In this document: positions 6,501 through 6,553 of the stretch, piece after piece | Layout: the number at the start of each line of letters is the position of its first letter | How positions within the stretch are numbered: position 1 is the stretch's first letter | NCBI GenBank assembly: GCA_029942265.1 | Contig: JAOZTO010000145.1 | Span: 1 to 6,553 of the forward strand | DNA from: Desulfocapsa sp. | GTDB taxonomy: Bacteria; Desulfobacterota; Desulfobulbia; Desulfobulbales; Desulfocapsaceae | Reading direction: 5' to 3' | Length of the DNA stretch: 6,553 bases | Translations under genes and position numbers: made by a program | The notes under the pieces: model-generated | Database searches by the model: none | Told to the model about the DNA's origin: nothing | The model's input: only the letters and a program-made list of their open reading frames with translations

Positions 6501-6553
6501 GTAAATATTCGGGTTGGGTTCAAAACAGCCCATACCACTGAATTGTAAATGTT
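6501..6553. repeat. Family B intergenic repeat, cut by the window end
   Basis: Starting 6 bases after the hslU stop, this segment matches the complete family B copy at 2077-2147 in the same orientation: GTAAATATTCGGGTTGGG against GTAAACATTAGGGTTGGG, then CAAAA, CCACTGAA and AAATG blocks at equal spacing. An internal stem TGGGTT with AGCCCA around CAAAAC can form. The right end, expected about 20 bases further on, is outside the window. The bases just before it (TGATGGCGT at 6492-6500, including the stop codon) resemble the outer end of family A. Confidence 0.6.

Overview
The window is a housekeeping stretch of a bacterial chromosome, moderately AT-rich and probably from a Desulfobacterota (delta-proteobacterial) sulfate reducer of the Desulfobulbales/Desulfobacterales type. 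That assignment rests on the flavour of the proteins and on two operon layouts found together: xseB-ispA-dxs and xerC-hslV-hslU. It is an inference, not something one marker proves.

Layout. Positions 1-123 hold no gene, only palindromic repeat sequence. The minus-strand operon reads right to left: xseB (3286-3041), ispA (3063-2167), dxs (2049-124). xseB and ispA overlap by 23 bases. A 117-base gap containing a second kind of repeat separates ispA from dxs. After a 151-base divergent intergenic region with a perfect 9-bp palindrome, the plus-strand group is xerC (3438-4355), hslV (4532-5077) and hslU (5082-6494). The xerC-hslV-hslU order matches the codV-clpQ-clpY order of Bacillus subtilis. 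Here xerC and hslV are pushed apart by a 130-bp, almost fully palindromic element.

How the genes work together. Dxs makes 1-deoxy-D-xylulose 5-phosphate, the entry step of the MEP isoprenoid pathway, and IspA condenses the resulting C5 units into farnesyl diphosphate. XseB is the small subunit of exonuclease VII and is a frequent but functionally unrelated partner of ispA. XerC is a tyrosine recombinase for chromosome dimer resolution. HslV and HslU form the two-part ATP-dependent HslUV protease.

What is unusual lies between the genes. Two families of short intergenic repeats are present. Family A is a long hairpin (full copy 4361-4490, diverged pieces at 3-125). Family B is a roughly 70-bp element with imperfect terminal inverted repeats (full copy 2077-2147, cut copy 6501-6553). 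They sit right against the stop codons of dxs, xerC and hslU, and against the starts of dxs and hslV. There they create false N-terminal extensions (TTG start of dxs at 2097, ATG of hslV at 4439). No new multi-gene system, CRISPR array, RNA gene or transposase is visible; the six genes are all recognisable core genes.
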